Of a DNA stretch of 64,000 bases, positions 54,948 to 64,000 are shown one piece after another. Under the pieces are notes generated by a model. The model did no database searches. It was not told the DNA's origin and saw only the letters and a list, made by a program, of their open reading frames with translations. The position numbers and the translations under genes are program-made. Position 1 is the first letter of the stretch, and every line of letters begins with the position of its first letter. This stretch comes from Labrenzia sp. 011 (GTDB lineage: Bacteria; Pseudomonadota; Alphaproteobacteria; Rhizobiales; Stappiaceae): positions 558,001-622,000 of the forward strand of contig NZ_QCYM01000001.1 in NCBI RefSeq assembly GCF_003075075.1, written 5' to 3'.

Positions 54948-56033
54948 CTATTCCCAATCGGTGCCGGCGGGCGGTCTGTCCCGCTGCCGTTCTGCCGCAA
55001 CAACCTCTTCCGCCTCCTCGATATCTGCGCGCGTTTCGCAAGGCGGCGGCCGGTTGTTGTCGGCGCCCGTCAGTGCGAAACGATAGAACATCGGAAAATG
55101 GTCCGAGCCGACAAATGGAAGTCTCTCCATGTCGATGAGTTCAAACCTGCGCGAGTGAAAGATGTGATCGAGAGGCCAGCGCAGGTACCAGCGTCTGGCG
55201 TCGAAGGAGTTGAAGAAGCCCCGCCCAAGGCGCGGATCGAGCAGACGGGAAAGGCGCAGAAACCGCCGGGTCGTACGCGACCACGCAACGTCATTCAGGT
55301 CTCCGGTCACGATCGTCGGCAGGCTTTCCTCTCTGGCCATTTTTCCTACCAGCAGGATTTCCGCATCCCGGCCAAAGGTGTCGCGCGTGGGGAGCGGGGG
55401 TTCCGGGTGAATTGCCAGCAGCCGCACGTCATGGCCGTCGGGGAGCGTGACGACGCAGGATATGCTCGGCACCTCCTTGTTGAGAAGAAACCGGACATCG
55501 TGCGTGCGCAGCGGAAAGCGGCTGGCGAGAATCATCCCGTAGCTGTTGGATTGCGGACAGGCGACGGTCTGGTGGAAATCGGCGAGGGAAGGGCGCAGTG
55601 CCTCGAACCACGCCTGATCGGTTTCCATGAAAATGGCGATATCCGGGGGTCGCTCCGCGATGAGGTCAGTCAGCCGCTGGTAATTCCGATTGCCCTGTTT
55701 CACGTTCGAAACAAGAAACGAAATGGTTTCCGCTTGCGCCGGGTCGCCTTTGTAGCGGGCCGTCTGGGTGAACCAGAGGGGCGTGAACGGGACCACTTGG
55801 ACCAGCTGGATGGCCAGCGCCGTCAATGTCATCACCGCGATGATCGCCATTTCGATATGCGATAGCGGGCTGACAGCCGCTGCTGCCAGTATCAGAACGG
55901 CTATCGCGATCACCTGGAGGCGGGCGAAATCAAACGATCTCACCAGACCATGGGCGACGGGGAGGAGCGGGACCAGACTTGCGGCCAGGCAGATGGCCGA
56001 CAGGCCGGTGAGTATCGCTGTCATCAAAGTCAT
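54948..56033 (-). CDS. Membrane-anchored endonuclease/exonuclease/phosphatase-family protein
   Basis: A 361-residue protein with three N-terminal membrane segments (residues about 5-25, 35-55 and 62-85) and a C-terminal EEP domain. Motifs: SNVKQGNRNYQRL, IAIFMETDQAWFEAL, TIVTGDLNDVAWS, PLDHIFHS and FVGSDHFPMFYRF. The catalytic domain would lie in the periplasm; substrates might be nucleic acids, phosphoesters or lipids. The frame is open to 56339, but ATG 56033 (MTLMTAILTGLSAICLA) is the proper membrane start. The tail of about 30 residues is charged. Confidence 0.85.
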   Translation of the reverse strand: MTLMTAILTGLSAICLAASLVPLLPVAHGLVRSFDFARLQVIAIAVLILAAAAVSPLSHIEMAIIAVMTLTALAIQLVQVVPFTPLWFTQTARYKGDPAQAETISFLVSNVKQGNRNYQRLTDLIAERPPDIAIFMETDQAWFEALRPSLADFHQTVACPQSNSYGMILASRFPLRTHDVRFLLNKEVPSISCVVTLPDGHDVRLLAIHPEPPLPTRDTFGRDAEILLVGKMAREESLPTIVTGDLNDVAWSRTTRRFLRLSRLLDPRLGRGFFNSFDARRWYLRWPLDHIFHSRRFELIDMERLPFVGSDHFPMFYRFALTGADNNRPPPCETRADIEEAEEVVAAERQRDRPPAGTDWE

Positions 56034-56167
56034 CGAGCACCTGTATCCGCTCGCGAAACCCGGTGTCCGCCGCAACTGTGTACCGTCATGGTAACGCCGC
56101 GCCGGACACTTCGTTCCCTTCCACTGTTCCGCCTGCATACCCGGACAGGCGGGAAAACTGCGTGTTC

Positions 56168-57001
56168 CTAGAATGCGAAGGTATCGGGATCGGGTCCCAG
56201 CCGTCTGGTCTCGTCCAGGTCGTTCAGGACGCCCATGTCCTCCTCCGAGAGCTCGAAATCGAAGATCCCGGCGTTTTCCTCGATGCGGCTCTTCCGGGTG
56301 GACTTGGGTATGGTGACAACACCATGCTGCAGGTCCCATCGCAGCACGATTTGCGCAGGGGTCTTGCCATATTTTTCCGCAAGAGCGGCGATTGTTTTCT
56401 CGCTTGCCACCTGTCCCTGCATGAGGGGGCTCCAGGCTTCCACGACAATTCCCTGCGCCTTGCAGTAGCTCAGCAGGTTCGGCTGCACCAGATGGGGATG
56501 GAATTCGACCTGGTTGATCGCCGGAACGACTTCGGCGGCAACCAGAAGTTCGTCAAGATGATGTGGCAGGAAATTGCTGACGCCGATGGCTTTGGCGCGT
56601 CCGCTGGCCAGGATGTCCTCCATCGCCTTCCATGTGCCGACGATATGGCCCCGGACGGGCCAGTGCACGAGATAGAGATCGACGTAGTCGGTTTCCAGTC
56701 TGTCGAGACTTTCCTGAAAGGCGCTCATGGTCCGCCCTGCGCGCTGGTCGTCATTCCACAGTTTCGTTGTCACGAACAGGTCTTCCCGCGGGATATCCGT
56801 TTCGCGCAAAGCCTGCCCGACGCCGGCTTCGTTCTTGTAGACTGAGGCGGTGTCAAGACTGCGGTATCCGGCGTCGAGCGCCAGCAGGCAGGCCTGCCGT
56901 GTCTCCTCATCGGTCATCTGATAGACGCCGAGCCCCAGCCAGGGCATCCTTGTCCCATTGTTCAGGTCAACCCGGTCGCCGATACTTGTGAGAGTGTTCA
57001 T
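56168..57001 (-). CDS. Aldo/keto reductase (2,5-diketo-gluconate reductase-like)
   Basis: A 277-residue NADPH-dependent reductase with a TIM-barrel. Motifs of the AKR5-like group: GYRSLDTASVYKNEAGVGQA with catalytic Asp and Tyr, VTTKLWNDDQ with Lys, YVDLYLVHWPV with His, IGVSNFLPHHLDELL, INQVEFHPHLVQPNLLSYCK, and IPKSTRKSRIEEN. AAGGA precedes ATG 57001; the frame opens further to 57064 without support. The substrate is unknown. It stands alone on its strand. Confidence 0.92.
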   Translation of the reverse strand: MNTLTSIGDRVDLNNGTRMPWLGLGVYQMTDEETRQACLLALDAGYRSLDTASVYKNEAGVGQALRETDIPREDLFVTTKLWNDDQRAGRTMSAFQESLDRLETDYVDLYLVHWPVRGHIVGTWKAMEDILASGRAKAIGVSNFLPHHLDELLVAAEVVPAINQVEFHPHLVQPNLLSYCKAQGIVVEAWSPLMQGQVASEKTIAALAEKYGKTPAQIVLRWDLQHGVVTIPKSTRKSRIEENAGIFDFELSEEDMGVLNDLDETRRLGPDPDTFAF

Positions 57002-57745
57002 CCTGTCCTTCTTTCGTGCTTGGGGGCGACGCCCATACGCCGTGCCAGTGCCTGTCATCGGCAATCGAGCCCAACCGGAGGATCGGGATGCTCCGTCCGC
57101 CAGCCGAACATCCCCATATGCCGTCGAATTTCATGGACTCTGGTCCCTGAGGCCGGTGACAGGCAGGAGACATGGCATCCAGTGTTTGCCCTATACGTAT
57201 CACAGAAGGGCGCGCCCGGCGGAAGCGTCATCCTTCGCCGCGTCCATGTGACGACGGCCGGGCGGCATGTCCGCGTTTTGCAGCCGGTCTCATACGCACG
57301 GGTCTGAAGCCTGAATGGTTATTCTTGCCGATCTGAAAGATGTCGCGTAAAGGCTCGGGGCAGGGGCATTCAGGGGGTTATCTGCGTGAACGGTGCGCCG
57401 GCCTTCGCCGGACGCCAGATCCACAACGGCACAGGTACCGCCGGAAATCGCCTCGAACAGATACGTCGGGCGGTCTCGCCATCATCGAAATAATCGGCGG
57501 CAGGACGTCCGCCGATTGCGGATGGATCGAGCTTGACCGGATCGAAGCACCCAATTCACCGGCTAAAGCCGGGAATACATGAAGTCAGAACTGTAAACCG
57601 AAGCGCCAGGACCCATGACAGCAGCGACCTATTTCGGCAAGGAAGATCCGGACGACGGAAACAACGCGAGGCACGAATGCCCGACCTGCAAGCGGCCGTC
57701 TCCTGGTAGCTGCCTCCGCAGGGGCGCAACCGGCGGGCATGGCGC
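57002..57745. other. Long divergent intergenic region
   Basis: About 740 bases between the aldo/keto reductase and TauE/SafE genes. Both promoters should lie here. Several frames of 60-100 codons exist in all phases but none has family features or a convincing ribosome binding site. The base composition is like coding DNA, so the region may hold decayed remnants of a gene I do not recognise. Confidence 0.35.
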
Positions 57746-58492
57746 ATGATCGATTCGGTTCTTCTGTTTCTCGCGGCCGGACTTGTCGGCGGCGCGGTCA
57801 ACGCTGCTGCTGGTGGCGCAAAGCTTTTTGTTTTCCCGCTTCTTCTGGCAACCGGACTGCCACCGATCGCGGCAAATGTAACCCAGGGCGTCGCGCTCTG
57901 GCCGGCGCAGTTGCCCGCCATCTGGGTCTATCGGCGCGAACTCGCCGGCGAAATGAAACGCCTCTGGCGCCAGATGATCCCCGCGCTCGCCGGGGCCCTG
58001 CTCGGGTCGCTGGTCATGGTCAACTCGAGCGACGATGCCTTCATAAGCGTGGTACCGTTTCTGCTCCTGATCGCGGTTGTCGCGATCGTTCTGGGGCCGC
58101 GCACGACAGTTCTGATGCGCCGGGCCTTCCCCGGGGAACGGCTGGAGTCCGCAGTCGCGGTTCTGCTCGCGGTGTTCGGCTTTTATGGCGGCTTTTTTGG
58201 CGCCGGTCTGGGGTTCATGCTCCTGGCTGTGCTGTCGGTGTCCTCGGGGATGGGCGTCAGCCACGTCAATGGAGCCAAGAACCTTTTCGCCGCGGCGATC
58301 CAGTCCGTCGCGGTCGTGCCGATGATGCTGTCCGGATTGGTCGACTGGGTGGCTGCCCTTTGTGTTCTCGTGGGCGGCATGATCGGCGGCTACGTCGGGG
58401 CAAGTGTCACCCGGCGTCTGCCCGAACCTGTGGTACGCTATGGCGTTGCGGGCATCGGTCTCGTTCTGACCATGTCGTTCCTGTTGCGGTGA
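57746..58492 (+). CDS. TauE/SafE-family membrane transporter
   Basis: A 248-residue polytopic protein with seven to eight membrane segments, of the sulfite exporter TauE/SafE family. Family features are the opening SVLLFLAAGLVGGAVNAAAG, GLPPIAANVTQGVALWPAQL, the repeat half GFYGGFFGAGLGFMLLAVLS, and VNGAKNLFAAAIQSVAVVPM. Members export sulfite, sulfoacetate or other small anions. No sulfur-metabolism gene is adjacent, so the substrate cannot be named. Confidence 0.88.
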   Translation: MIDSVLLFLAAGLVGGAVNAAAGGAKLFVFPLLLATGLPPIAANVTQGVALWPAQLPAIWVYRRELAGEMKRLWRQMIPALAGALLGSLVMVNSSDDAFISVVPFLLLIAVVAIVLGPRTTVLMRRAFPGERLESAVAVLLAVFGFYGGFFGAGLGFMLLAVLSVSSGMGVSHVNGAKNLFAAAIQSVAVVPMMLSGLVDWVAALCVLVGGMIGGYVGASVTRRLPEPVVRYGVAGIGLVLTMSFLLR

Positions 58493-58616
58493 GGGCCGCT
58501 GCCGGCCGGTTCGTCGGACACGGCAGCCGTTTCAAGTCCGTGAGGTTGACGTAACCTGATCGATTGGAGCGCTCCTGAAAACGGGCGTCATGTTTTGCCC
58601 TGCGCAGGAGACGCAA

Positions 58617-59225
58617 TTGGCCAGACTTATCGTTTACTACGCCCACCCGGGTCAGCGCTTCAGCCGGGCGAATGCGGCAATGGCGAAGGCTGCCCGCTCG
58701 GTCGACCGCATCACCTTTGTGGATCTCTATGCCGAATATCCGCGACACGATATCGACGTCGACCGCGAGCAGCAGCGGCTGCTCGATCATGACGTGATCC
58801 TCTTCCAGTTTCCGCTTTACTGGTATTCGACACCAAGTCTGCTGAAGGAATGGCAGGATCTGGTTCTGCAGCACGGATTTGCCTTTGGTCACAAGGGCGA
58901 CCGGCTTGCCGGCAAACGGATGATGCTGGCCGTTACCGCCGGCGGAGCGGACGACGCCTATACCGCGGAGGGATATCAGAACTTTCCGCTCAGGGTTTTC
59001 CTGGCTCCGCTGGAACAGACAGCCCGTCTTTGCGGCATGTCCTTTACGGCGCCCTATGTTCTTTATGGAGCGCTCGGGGCCACGGAAACAGACGAGATAC
59101 CACGACATTCGAAAGGTTTTGCAGATCTGCTCACCGCGATCCGTGACGATCTTTACGACTTCACGTCTGCGGACAGCCGGGAGATCGTCCGATTTGACGA
59201 TTTGCCCGTTTTGCAAAGATCCTGA
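58617..59225 (+). CDS. KefG/KefF-like NAD(P)H quinone oxidoreductase
   Basis: A flavodoxin-fold protein of 202 residues, of the family of ancillary proteins that activate the Kef potassium efflux system. Motifs: RLIVYYAHPGQRFSRANAAM, VDLYAEYPRHDID, VILFQFPLYWYSTPSLLKEW and MMLAVTAGGADDAYTAEGYQ. The TTG at 58617 has AGGAG six bases upstream and fits the family N-terminus; the ATG at 58590 would add nine residues without ribosome binding site. It ends three bases before the KefC-type antiporter starts. Confidence 0.87.
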   Translation: MARLIVYYAHPGQRFSRANAAMAKAARSVDRITFVDLYAEYPRHDIDVDREQQRLLDHDVILFQFPLYWYSTPSLLKEWQDLVLQHGFAFGHKGDRLAGKRMMLAVTAGGADDAYTAEGYQNFPLRVFLAPLEQTARLCGMSFTAPYVLYGALGATETDEIPRHSKGFADLLTAIRDDLYDFTSADSREIVRFDDLPVLQRS

Positions 59226-59228
59226 TCC

Positions 59229-61226
59229 ATGACCGACTTCCTCCTTATTGCCTTCGTGTTTCTCGTGGCCGGTGTCGTCGCGGTGCCCATCGCCACCAGG
59301 CTTGGGCTCGGCTCCGTCCTGGGATATCTGATCGCAGGGATCGTCATCAGCCCTCTGCTGACCGTGCTCGGTGTCGATGTGATGGCGATCCAGCATCTTG
59401 CCGAATTCGGCGTGGTGATGATGCTGTTTCTCGTCGGTCTGGAACTTGAACCCAGAGTGCTTTGGGCCATGCGAACGAAACTGCTGGGCCTGGGCGGGCT
59501 TCAGGTGGCTGGTACGACGGCAGCGGTCATGGGAATTGCAATCGCTCTTGGACAGCCCTGGACAATAGCAGTGGCCATCGGATTTGTTCTGGCGCTGTCA
59601 TCGACCGCCATAGTCCTGCAGACCTTGAACGAAAAGGGGCTCATGCGCTCTGCCGGCGGCAAGTCGAGTTTCGCTGTCCTCCTGTTTCAGGATATTGCGG
59701 TCATCCCGATGCTTGCTTTCATTCCCTTGCTGGCAATGCCCGAGCTGATGGATGCGGCCCAGGGGCTGGCCTCCGCCACCGGACATGGCGCGGAAGCGGC
59801 GCTCGCCGGCGAAAGTCACGCGGTGGATGCCGGGGAAGGTGGCGGTCATGCCGGTACCTTCAGCCTGGTCGCCGGTTTGAACGGCTGGCAGACGGCCCTG
59901 ATGACCATGGGCGCGATCGGTGCGGTGATCCTCGGCGGCGCCTACCTGACGCGCCCGGTGTTCCGCTTCATTGCTGCGGCCGGCCTGCGGGAGCTCTTCG
60001 TGGCCACGGCACTCCTCTTTGTCATCGGCATTGCACTGCTGATGATCGCGGTCGGTCTGTCTCCCGCTCTGGGCACCTTTCTGGCCGGGGTCGTGCTCGC
60101 CAACAGCGAGTACCGTCATGAGCTGGAATCCGATATCGATCCCTTCCGCGGTCTGCTGCTCGGGCTGTTTTTCATCACCGTGGGCGCAGGTATCGACTTC
60201 GCCCTGCTGTTCGACAGGTTCGGCGTGATTCTCGCCCTGACCCTGGGTCTCATCGGTCTGAAATTCGGCGTTCTGATGCTCCTCGGCTGGCTGTTCAGGC
60301 TGCCGGGAGGAGATCGCTGGCTTTTCAGTCTCGGTCTTGCTCAGGCCGGTGAATTCGGGTTCGTGCTTCTGTCCTTCACGGTCGCCAACCGGGTCATTCC
60401 GCAGCCGGTCGCCGATCAGCTCCTGCTGATCGTTGCCCTGTCGATGCTGCTCACACCCGCGCTGTTCATCCTTCATGAAAAACTGGTTTCCCCGCGCTTC
60501 GCGAAAATGCAGGAACGCGACCCAGATACCGTCGACGAGACAGGCGATATCATCATCGCGGGACACGGACGTTTCGGAGGTATCGTCAACCGCATGCTGA
60601 GGGCGGCTGGCTATTCCACCACTGTGCTTGACTATAACGCGGCGCAACTTGATCTGTTGCGGGCCTTCGGCTTCAAGGTCTTCTACGGCGATGCGACGCG
60701 ACCGGACATGCTGCATGCGGCCGGCATAGACAAGGCTCGTCTTCTGGTTGTCGCGATCGACGGCAAGGAACAGATCAACGCGATTGTTCACTACGTCCGC
60801 AAGACCTATCCGCATGTGAAAATCGTTACCCGTGCGGTCGACAGGCATCACGTCTATGATCTCTTTGCCGCCGGCTGCACCGACATCGTCCGGGAAACCT
60901 TCGACTCCAGCGTCCGGACGGGCCGGACCGCCTATGAGGCAATGGGAATGCATCCGTTTGAAGCCGAACAGCTTGCCCGCAAGTTTGCCGAGGACGACCG
61001 TCATGTCCTGCAGGAAATGGCAGAAGTCTTCGACCCGGACATCCCGACCGGGCAGAACCTGGCCTATATCGAGAAAACGCGGACGCTGATGGAAGAGCGT
61101 GACGCACAGATCTTCGGCAAGAGCCAGGCCTTCGACACCCAGGCAAACCACGGCTGGCTGCCACCGTCATCCAGGGACACGGAAGCGGTCATGGCCAGAC
61201 ATGCGCAACAGGCGAAGTCCGACTGA
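59229..61226 (+). CDS. Kef-type potassium/proton antiporter with RCK_N domain
   Basis: A 665-residue monovalent cation:proton antiporter-2 (CPA2) protein which expels potassium during electrophile stress. It has 12 to 13 membrane segments in residues 1-415 (including LVGLELEPRVLWAMRTKLLG, AVGLSPALGTFLAGVVLANS), and an RCK_N NAD-binding domain near 437-560 (DIIIAGHGRFGGIVNRML). A His/Gly-rich loop inside residues about 180-215 is extra. It is coupled with the upstream quinone reductase, supporting KefC/KefB type. Confidence 0.92.
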   Translation: MTDFLLIAFVFLVAGVVAVPIATRLGLGSVLGYLIAGIVISPLLTVLGVDVMAIQHLAEFGVVMMLFLVGLELEPRVLWAMRTKLLGLGGLQVAGTTAAVMGIAIALGQPWTIAVAIGFVLALSSTAIVLQTLNEKGLMRSAGGKSSFAVLLFQDIAVIPMLAFIPLLAMPELMDAAQGLASATGHGAEAALAGESHAVDAGEGGGHAGTFSLVAGLNGWQTALMTMGAIGAVILGGAYLTRPVFRFIAAAGLRELFVATALLFVIGIALLMIAVGLSPALGTFLAGVVLANSEYRHELESDIDPFRGLLLGLFFITVGAGIDFALLFDRFGVILALTLGLIGLKFGVLMLLGWLFRLPGGDRWLFSLGLAQAGEFGFVLLSFTVANRVIPQPVADQLLLIVALSMLLTPALFILHEKLVSPRFAKMQERDPDTVDETGDIIIAGHGRFGGIVNRMLRAAGYSTTVLDYNAAQLDLLRAFGFKVFYGDATRPDMLHAAGIDKARLLVVAIDGKEQINAIVHYVRKTYPHVKIVTRAVDRHHVYDLFAAGCTDIVRETFDSSVRTGRTAYEAMGMHPFEAEQLARKFAEDDRHVLQEMAEVFDPDIPTGQNLAYIEKTRTLMEERDAQIFGKSQAFDTQANHGWLPPSSRDTEAVMARHAQQAKSD

Positions 61227-61371
61227 CGGCCTGAACGACCGGGGCGAGTCCTCAGTATTGCGGACCGGAAAGCCCCGCGCCGGGGTAATAAACGCCTTAG
61301 GGCCGTTCGTTCTTCCGCCAGGCAGATCCGGGCGGGAGGAATGCGCGCACCGGCGGCTGCGCCACAGGTTG

Positions 61372-62769
61372 TTATCCCGGCGTGCCGCTCTCCTGAGAGG
61401 AAACCGGCCCCTGGTCGATATCGCCCAGCTGTCGCAAGGGAATACCGCCAATCACGTTGCCTTCGATTGTCGCCAGGTTTCTGGACTTGGTCTCCGGCAA
61501 CCACACCAGCGAAATGACCAGTGAGCAGACACAGACCGCCGCGAATATGAGAAACACCCCGTCAAGTCCGATGCTGGACACGCCCGTGAGAAAGACGAAG
61601 GCAATCAGGGCATTGAACAGCCAGCTGGTGGCCGAGGCCACCGCGATTCCCGTTTCCCGGATCGTCGAGGGAACAAGCTCCGACATGATGACATAGGGCA
61701 GCGGTCCCAGGCTGATGGCAAAGGCGCCGATATAGACGCACAAGGCGATCAGGCCGAGAATGGGCAGGGACCAGACCTGGGCGACGACGACCCCCAACAG
61801 GCCGATCACCATGACGAGAGAGCCCACGATTGCCAGCGGTCTGCGGCCCAGCCGGTCAACCGTGGCGATGGCCACGACAGTCGCGATCAGATTGATCAGG
61901 CCCAGTCCGAAGGTCGCTCCCAGGGCGGCGGTTCCCGGAGAGAACCCCAGATCGACGAAGATTGCCGGTGCATAATAGAGAATTCCGTCGATCCCGCTCA
62001 GGTTTTGCAGAATGAACAAGCCGCAACACAGCGCCAGGACTGCAGGAGTCGAGCCGACGCGCAGCGCCTTCCAGAGGGACACCGCCGGCCGTTCGGAAGC
62101 TTCATCCACCGGGACACGTTCGAGACCAAGCGATGCGGAGACGCTTTGCGCCCTGTCCATATGGCCGACCCGAGCCAGCCAGACCGGGCTTTCCGGCACC
62201 ATCAGCAGCGCGGCAAGTCCTGCCAGCGCGATAACACCGCCGAACCCGATACCGGACGCCCAGGCTCTGGGATCGTCGATCACGAGGGGCACCGTGTAGG
62301 CGGCCAGTATCCCCATGGTGACGGCGAGCTGGAACAGGGAGACGACGCTGCCACGGAACCGCGCCGGCGTTGCTTCGCCTGCATACATTGGCCCTGCCAT
62401 GGAGGACAGACCGACGGACAGACCGACCAGTATGCGTGCAATGACCAATCCGGTCAGGTCCGGATGGGTGAGAATGAGGCCATACCCGGCTGCTGCCAGA
62501 CCGAAGGCCGCCAGCAGCGTGATCCGCCGCCCGAAAGCCCGCGCCAGGGGGCCGGCGGCTATCGCACCCAGAAAGCAGCAGAACACCAGCGAAACGGTCA
62601 CATATTCCTTGCCCCCGTTGCCGAGGGAGAATTCGCGGCCGATTTCATCCAGCCATCCTGCAATGCTCGCCGTGCTGTAACCGAACAGCAGACCCGCACA
62701 GACGGTCAGGAACGACACGCGGCCTACCGCGAGGTAGAGCCGCGTGCCAGTGACTTGAGCAAGTGTCAT
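61372..62769 (-). CDS. MFS sugar-porter-family transporter (downstream copy)
   Basis: A 465-residue transporter with 12 membrane segments. Sugar-porter signs are GLLFGYSTASIAGWLDEIG at the start, RAFGRRITLLAAFGLAAAG, VPESPVWLARVGH after segment 6, SGIDGILYYAPAIF in segment 7, DRLGRRPLAIVGSLVM, and VWLPETKSRNL at the end. The start overlaps the stop of the next gene upstream by four bases. The substrate is unknown, but sugars or polyols are likely. Confidence 0.9.
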   Translation of the reverse strand: MTLAQVTGTRLYLAVGRVSFLTVCAGLLFGYSTASIAGWLDEIGREFSLGNGGKEYVTVSLVFCCFLGAIAAGPLARAFGRRITLLAAFGLAAAGYGLILTHPDLTGLVIARILVGLSVGLSSMAGPMYAGEATPARFRGSVVSLFQLAVTMGILAAYTVPLVIDDPRAWASGIGFGGVIALAGLAALLMVPESPVWLARVGHMDRAQSVSASLGLERVPVDEASERPAVSLWKALRVGSTPAVLALCCGLFILQNLSGIDGILYYAPAIFVDLGFSPGTAALGATFGLGLINLIATVVAIATVDRLGRRPLAIVGSLVMVIGLLGVVVAQVWSLPILGLIALCVYIGAFAISLGPLPYVIMSELVPSTIRETGIAVASATSWLFNALIAFVFLTGVSSIGLDGVFLIFAAVCVCSLVISLVWLPETKSRNLATIEGNVIGGIPLRQLGDIDQGPVSSQESGTPG

Positions 62770-64000
62770 GCCGCGGCAGGACTGTGGCGCATTTCGATCT
62801 CTTCCAGACTGACGCCCTTCGTTTCAGGTGCGTAGAACCAGGAGAAGATCGCTCCGATGGTGCAGAATATTCCGAACAGGGCGAATGTCGCGACTGCGCC
62901 GAAATGGGCCAGGAACACCGGGAAGGTAAACACGACGATGAAGTTGCAGCTCCAGTTCGCGACGGAGGCCATGGCCATGCCCCGGCTGCGCAGGGCGAGC
63001 GGGAACAATTCGGACATGTACAGCCACGGCAACGGCCCCAGGCTGACCGCAAAGAAGGCGATATAGGCGAACAGACCGGCCAGGGCCAGCGGAGCCAGCT
63101 CGGGTTTGTCGGCCTGCATCGCGAAGGCGATAACGACAAGGCTAAGCGCGGTGCCGATAAAACCCAGGATGAGCAGGGGGCGCCGGCCGAACCGGTCGAC
63201 GACGAACATGGCGACGACGGTCATCAGCACATTCACCACTCCGATGCCGACGGTAGCGGCCAGCTGGGTGCTGGAACCGTCGAACCCGGCATGTTTCATG
63301 ATGATCGGAGCATAGTAGATGACCGCATTGATGCCGCTGACCTGCTGGAAGACAAAGACTGCAATCGTGAAGATAACCAGCGGCCGGACGTTTTGTGTCA
63401 GGAAGGCACTCCACGCCGGCTCGGCGGCTCCGGAAGCGCTTGAACGCTCGATTTCATCGACGACATGCGTGGCCTGATCCCTGGACAGATCCGGCTGAAC
63501 AAGTCCGATAACCGATATGGCCTTGTCCCTTGCACCGTTCATGGCCAGCCAGCGCGGGCTTTCCGGCGATTTGGCGATCCCGACCAGGGAGATCAGCGCA
63601 GGCACGGCGCCAAGAGCCAGCATCCACCGCCAGGCGCCCAGGGGTTCAAGTGCCATATCGATAAGGTAGGATGACAGAATGCCGACGGTGATCATCAGCT
63701 GGAATGCCGACACCACCGCGCCCCTGTATTTTGCAGGAGCAAGTTCGGCCAGAAACATCGGGGCAGCCAGGGCGGATGCCCCGATCGCGATCCCGAGCAC
63801 CAGGCGCGCGGTGATGAGAAATTCCAGCCCGGTGGCCAGGCCTGCTGCGACCGCGCCGGCCGCGAACAGAACCGAACACAGCATCAGCACCTTGCGCCGC
63901 CCGAGACTGTCCGCATACCTTGCCGCCAGAATGGCTCCGGCAACGGCGCCCAGCGGCACTGCGGCGGTCATGAAACCCTCGCCGGTAGGCGAGATGTCGA
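62766..64000 (-). CDS. MFS sugar-porter-family transporter, 5' end cut by window edge
   Basis: A sugar-porter paralogue; at least 411 residues remain. The frame runs through the window border (DISPTGEGFMTAAVPLGAVA), so roughly the first 40 to 50 residues and the start lie outside. Features: ADSLGRRKVLMLCSVLFAAG, GAPMF-like LAAPMFLAELAPAKYRGAVV, AKSPESPRWLAM, SGINAVIYYAPIIM, and FYAPETKGVSLEEIEMRH. It is followed with a four-base overlap by the second copy, so both are co-transcribed. Confidence 0.9.
   Translation of the reverse strand, partial: DISPTGEGFMTAAVPLGAVAGAILAARYADSLGRRKVLMLCSVLFAAGAVAAGLATGLEFLITARLVLGIAIGASALAAPMFLAELAPAKYRGAVVSAFQLMITVGILSSYLIDMALEPLGAWRWMLALGAVPALISLVGIAKSPESPRWLAMNGARDKAISVIGLVQPDLSRDQATHVVDEIERSSASGAAEPAWSAFLTQNVRPLVIFTIAVFVFQQVSGINAVIYYAPIIMKHAGFDGSSTQLAATVGIGVVNVLMTVVAMFVVDRFGRRPLLILGFIGTALSLVVIAFAMQADKPELAPLALAGLFAYIAFFAVSLGPLPWLYMSELFPLALRSRGMAMASVANWSCNFIVVFTFPVFLAHFGAVATFALFGIFCTIGAIFSWFYAPETKGVSLEEIEMRHSPAAA

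Noticed and set aside
59598..61151. 517-residue minus-strand open frame opposite the Kef antiporter gene
   Set aside because: Gln/His/Glu-rich shadow translation without membrane or domain features; the antiporter on the other strand is clear.
61272..61285. Small CCCCG/CGGGG hairpin between convergent kef and MFS genes as terminator
   Set aside because: Only five base pairs, a three-base loop and no T run; too weak to call.

Overview
The window looks like a core chromosomal segment of an alphaproteobacterium of the order Hyphomicrobiales (Rhizobiales), most likely a marine Stappiaceae-type organism (Roseibium/Labrenzia/Stappia group). This is inferred from gene content and order: sufS-sufT-sufA, xthA-erpA-dgt-argS-SPOR-nagZ-scpA-scpB-tatABC-serS-surE-pcm-nlpD-like-DUF815-yajC-secD-secF, uvrA divergent from ssb, an ExoR-like periplasmic protein, DUF1127 genes and an ectoine-catabolism cluster. 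There are no rRNA genes, and I found no convincing tRNA, phage, transposase or CRISPR array.

Layout. 1-2617: end of a SUF iron-sulfur operon plus tenA. 2779-11973: diguanylate cyclase, DEAD-box helicase, sulfotransferase-like protein, parE, ExoR-like Sel1 protein, a small Cys-containing exported protein, xthA and erpA. 12125-29349: a long plus-strand housekeeping run (dgt, argS, SPOR protein, nagZ, scpAB, orphan ABC ATPase, tatABC, serS, surE, pcm, NlpD-like factor), interrupted by one minus-strand esterase. 29585-36435: DUF815 ATPase, then yajC-secD-secF followed by bacterial relatives of the mitochondrial complex I assembly factors NDUFAF3 and NDUFAF6, then trmFO. 36436-37840: a gene-poor stretch that is the most striking part of the window. 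It holds two tiny DUF1127 genes, each followed on the same strand by RNA hairpins whose loops show CCTCCTCCC (or TCCTCCC), the hallmark of the CcsR/'cuckoo' stress RNAs known from Rhodobacter. 37865-44817: uvrA/ssb, an orphan HELAH-motif protein and a large L,D-transpeptidase. 44870-46089: znuA with a 12-residue tandem His/Asp repeat and two tandem Zur-type operators. 46203-48144: a decayed phenylacetate (paa) cluster in which only paaX and paaB look intact. 48270-54931: a divergent ectoine/hydroxyectoine catabolic cluster (eutB-eutC-aminotransferase; doeA-M20 deacetylase-gntR) with two TTGTRTACAA operators whose centres are 84 bp apart. 54948-64000: endonuclease/exonuclease/phosphatase-like membrane protein, aldo/keto reductase, TauE/SafE, a KefG/KefC-type potassium efflux pair, and two tandem sugar-porter MFS genes, the last cut by the window edge.

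How it fits together: the left two-thirds is conserved housekeeping (Fe-S assembly, chromosome segregation, protein export, envelope maintenance, repair). The right third is accessory metabolism: zinc uptake, aromatic catabolism in decay, compatible-solute use as a nutrient, and sugar uptake, as expected of a nutritionally versatile marine heterotroph. Starts were moved inward from the longest open frame wherever a ribosome binding site or family length favoured it.
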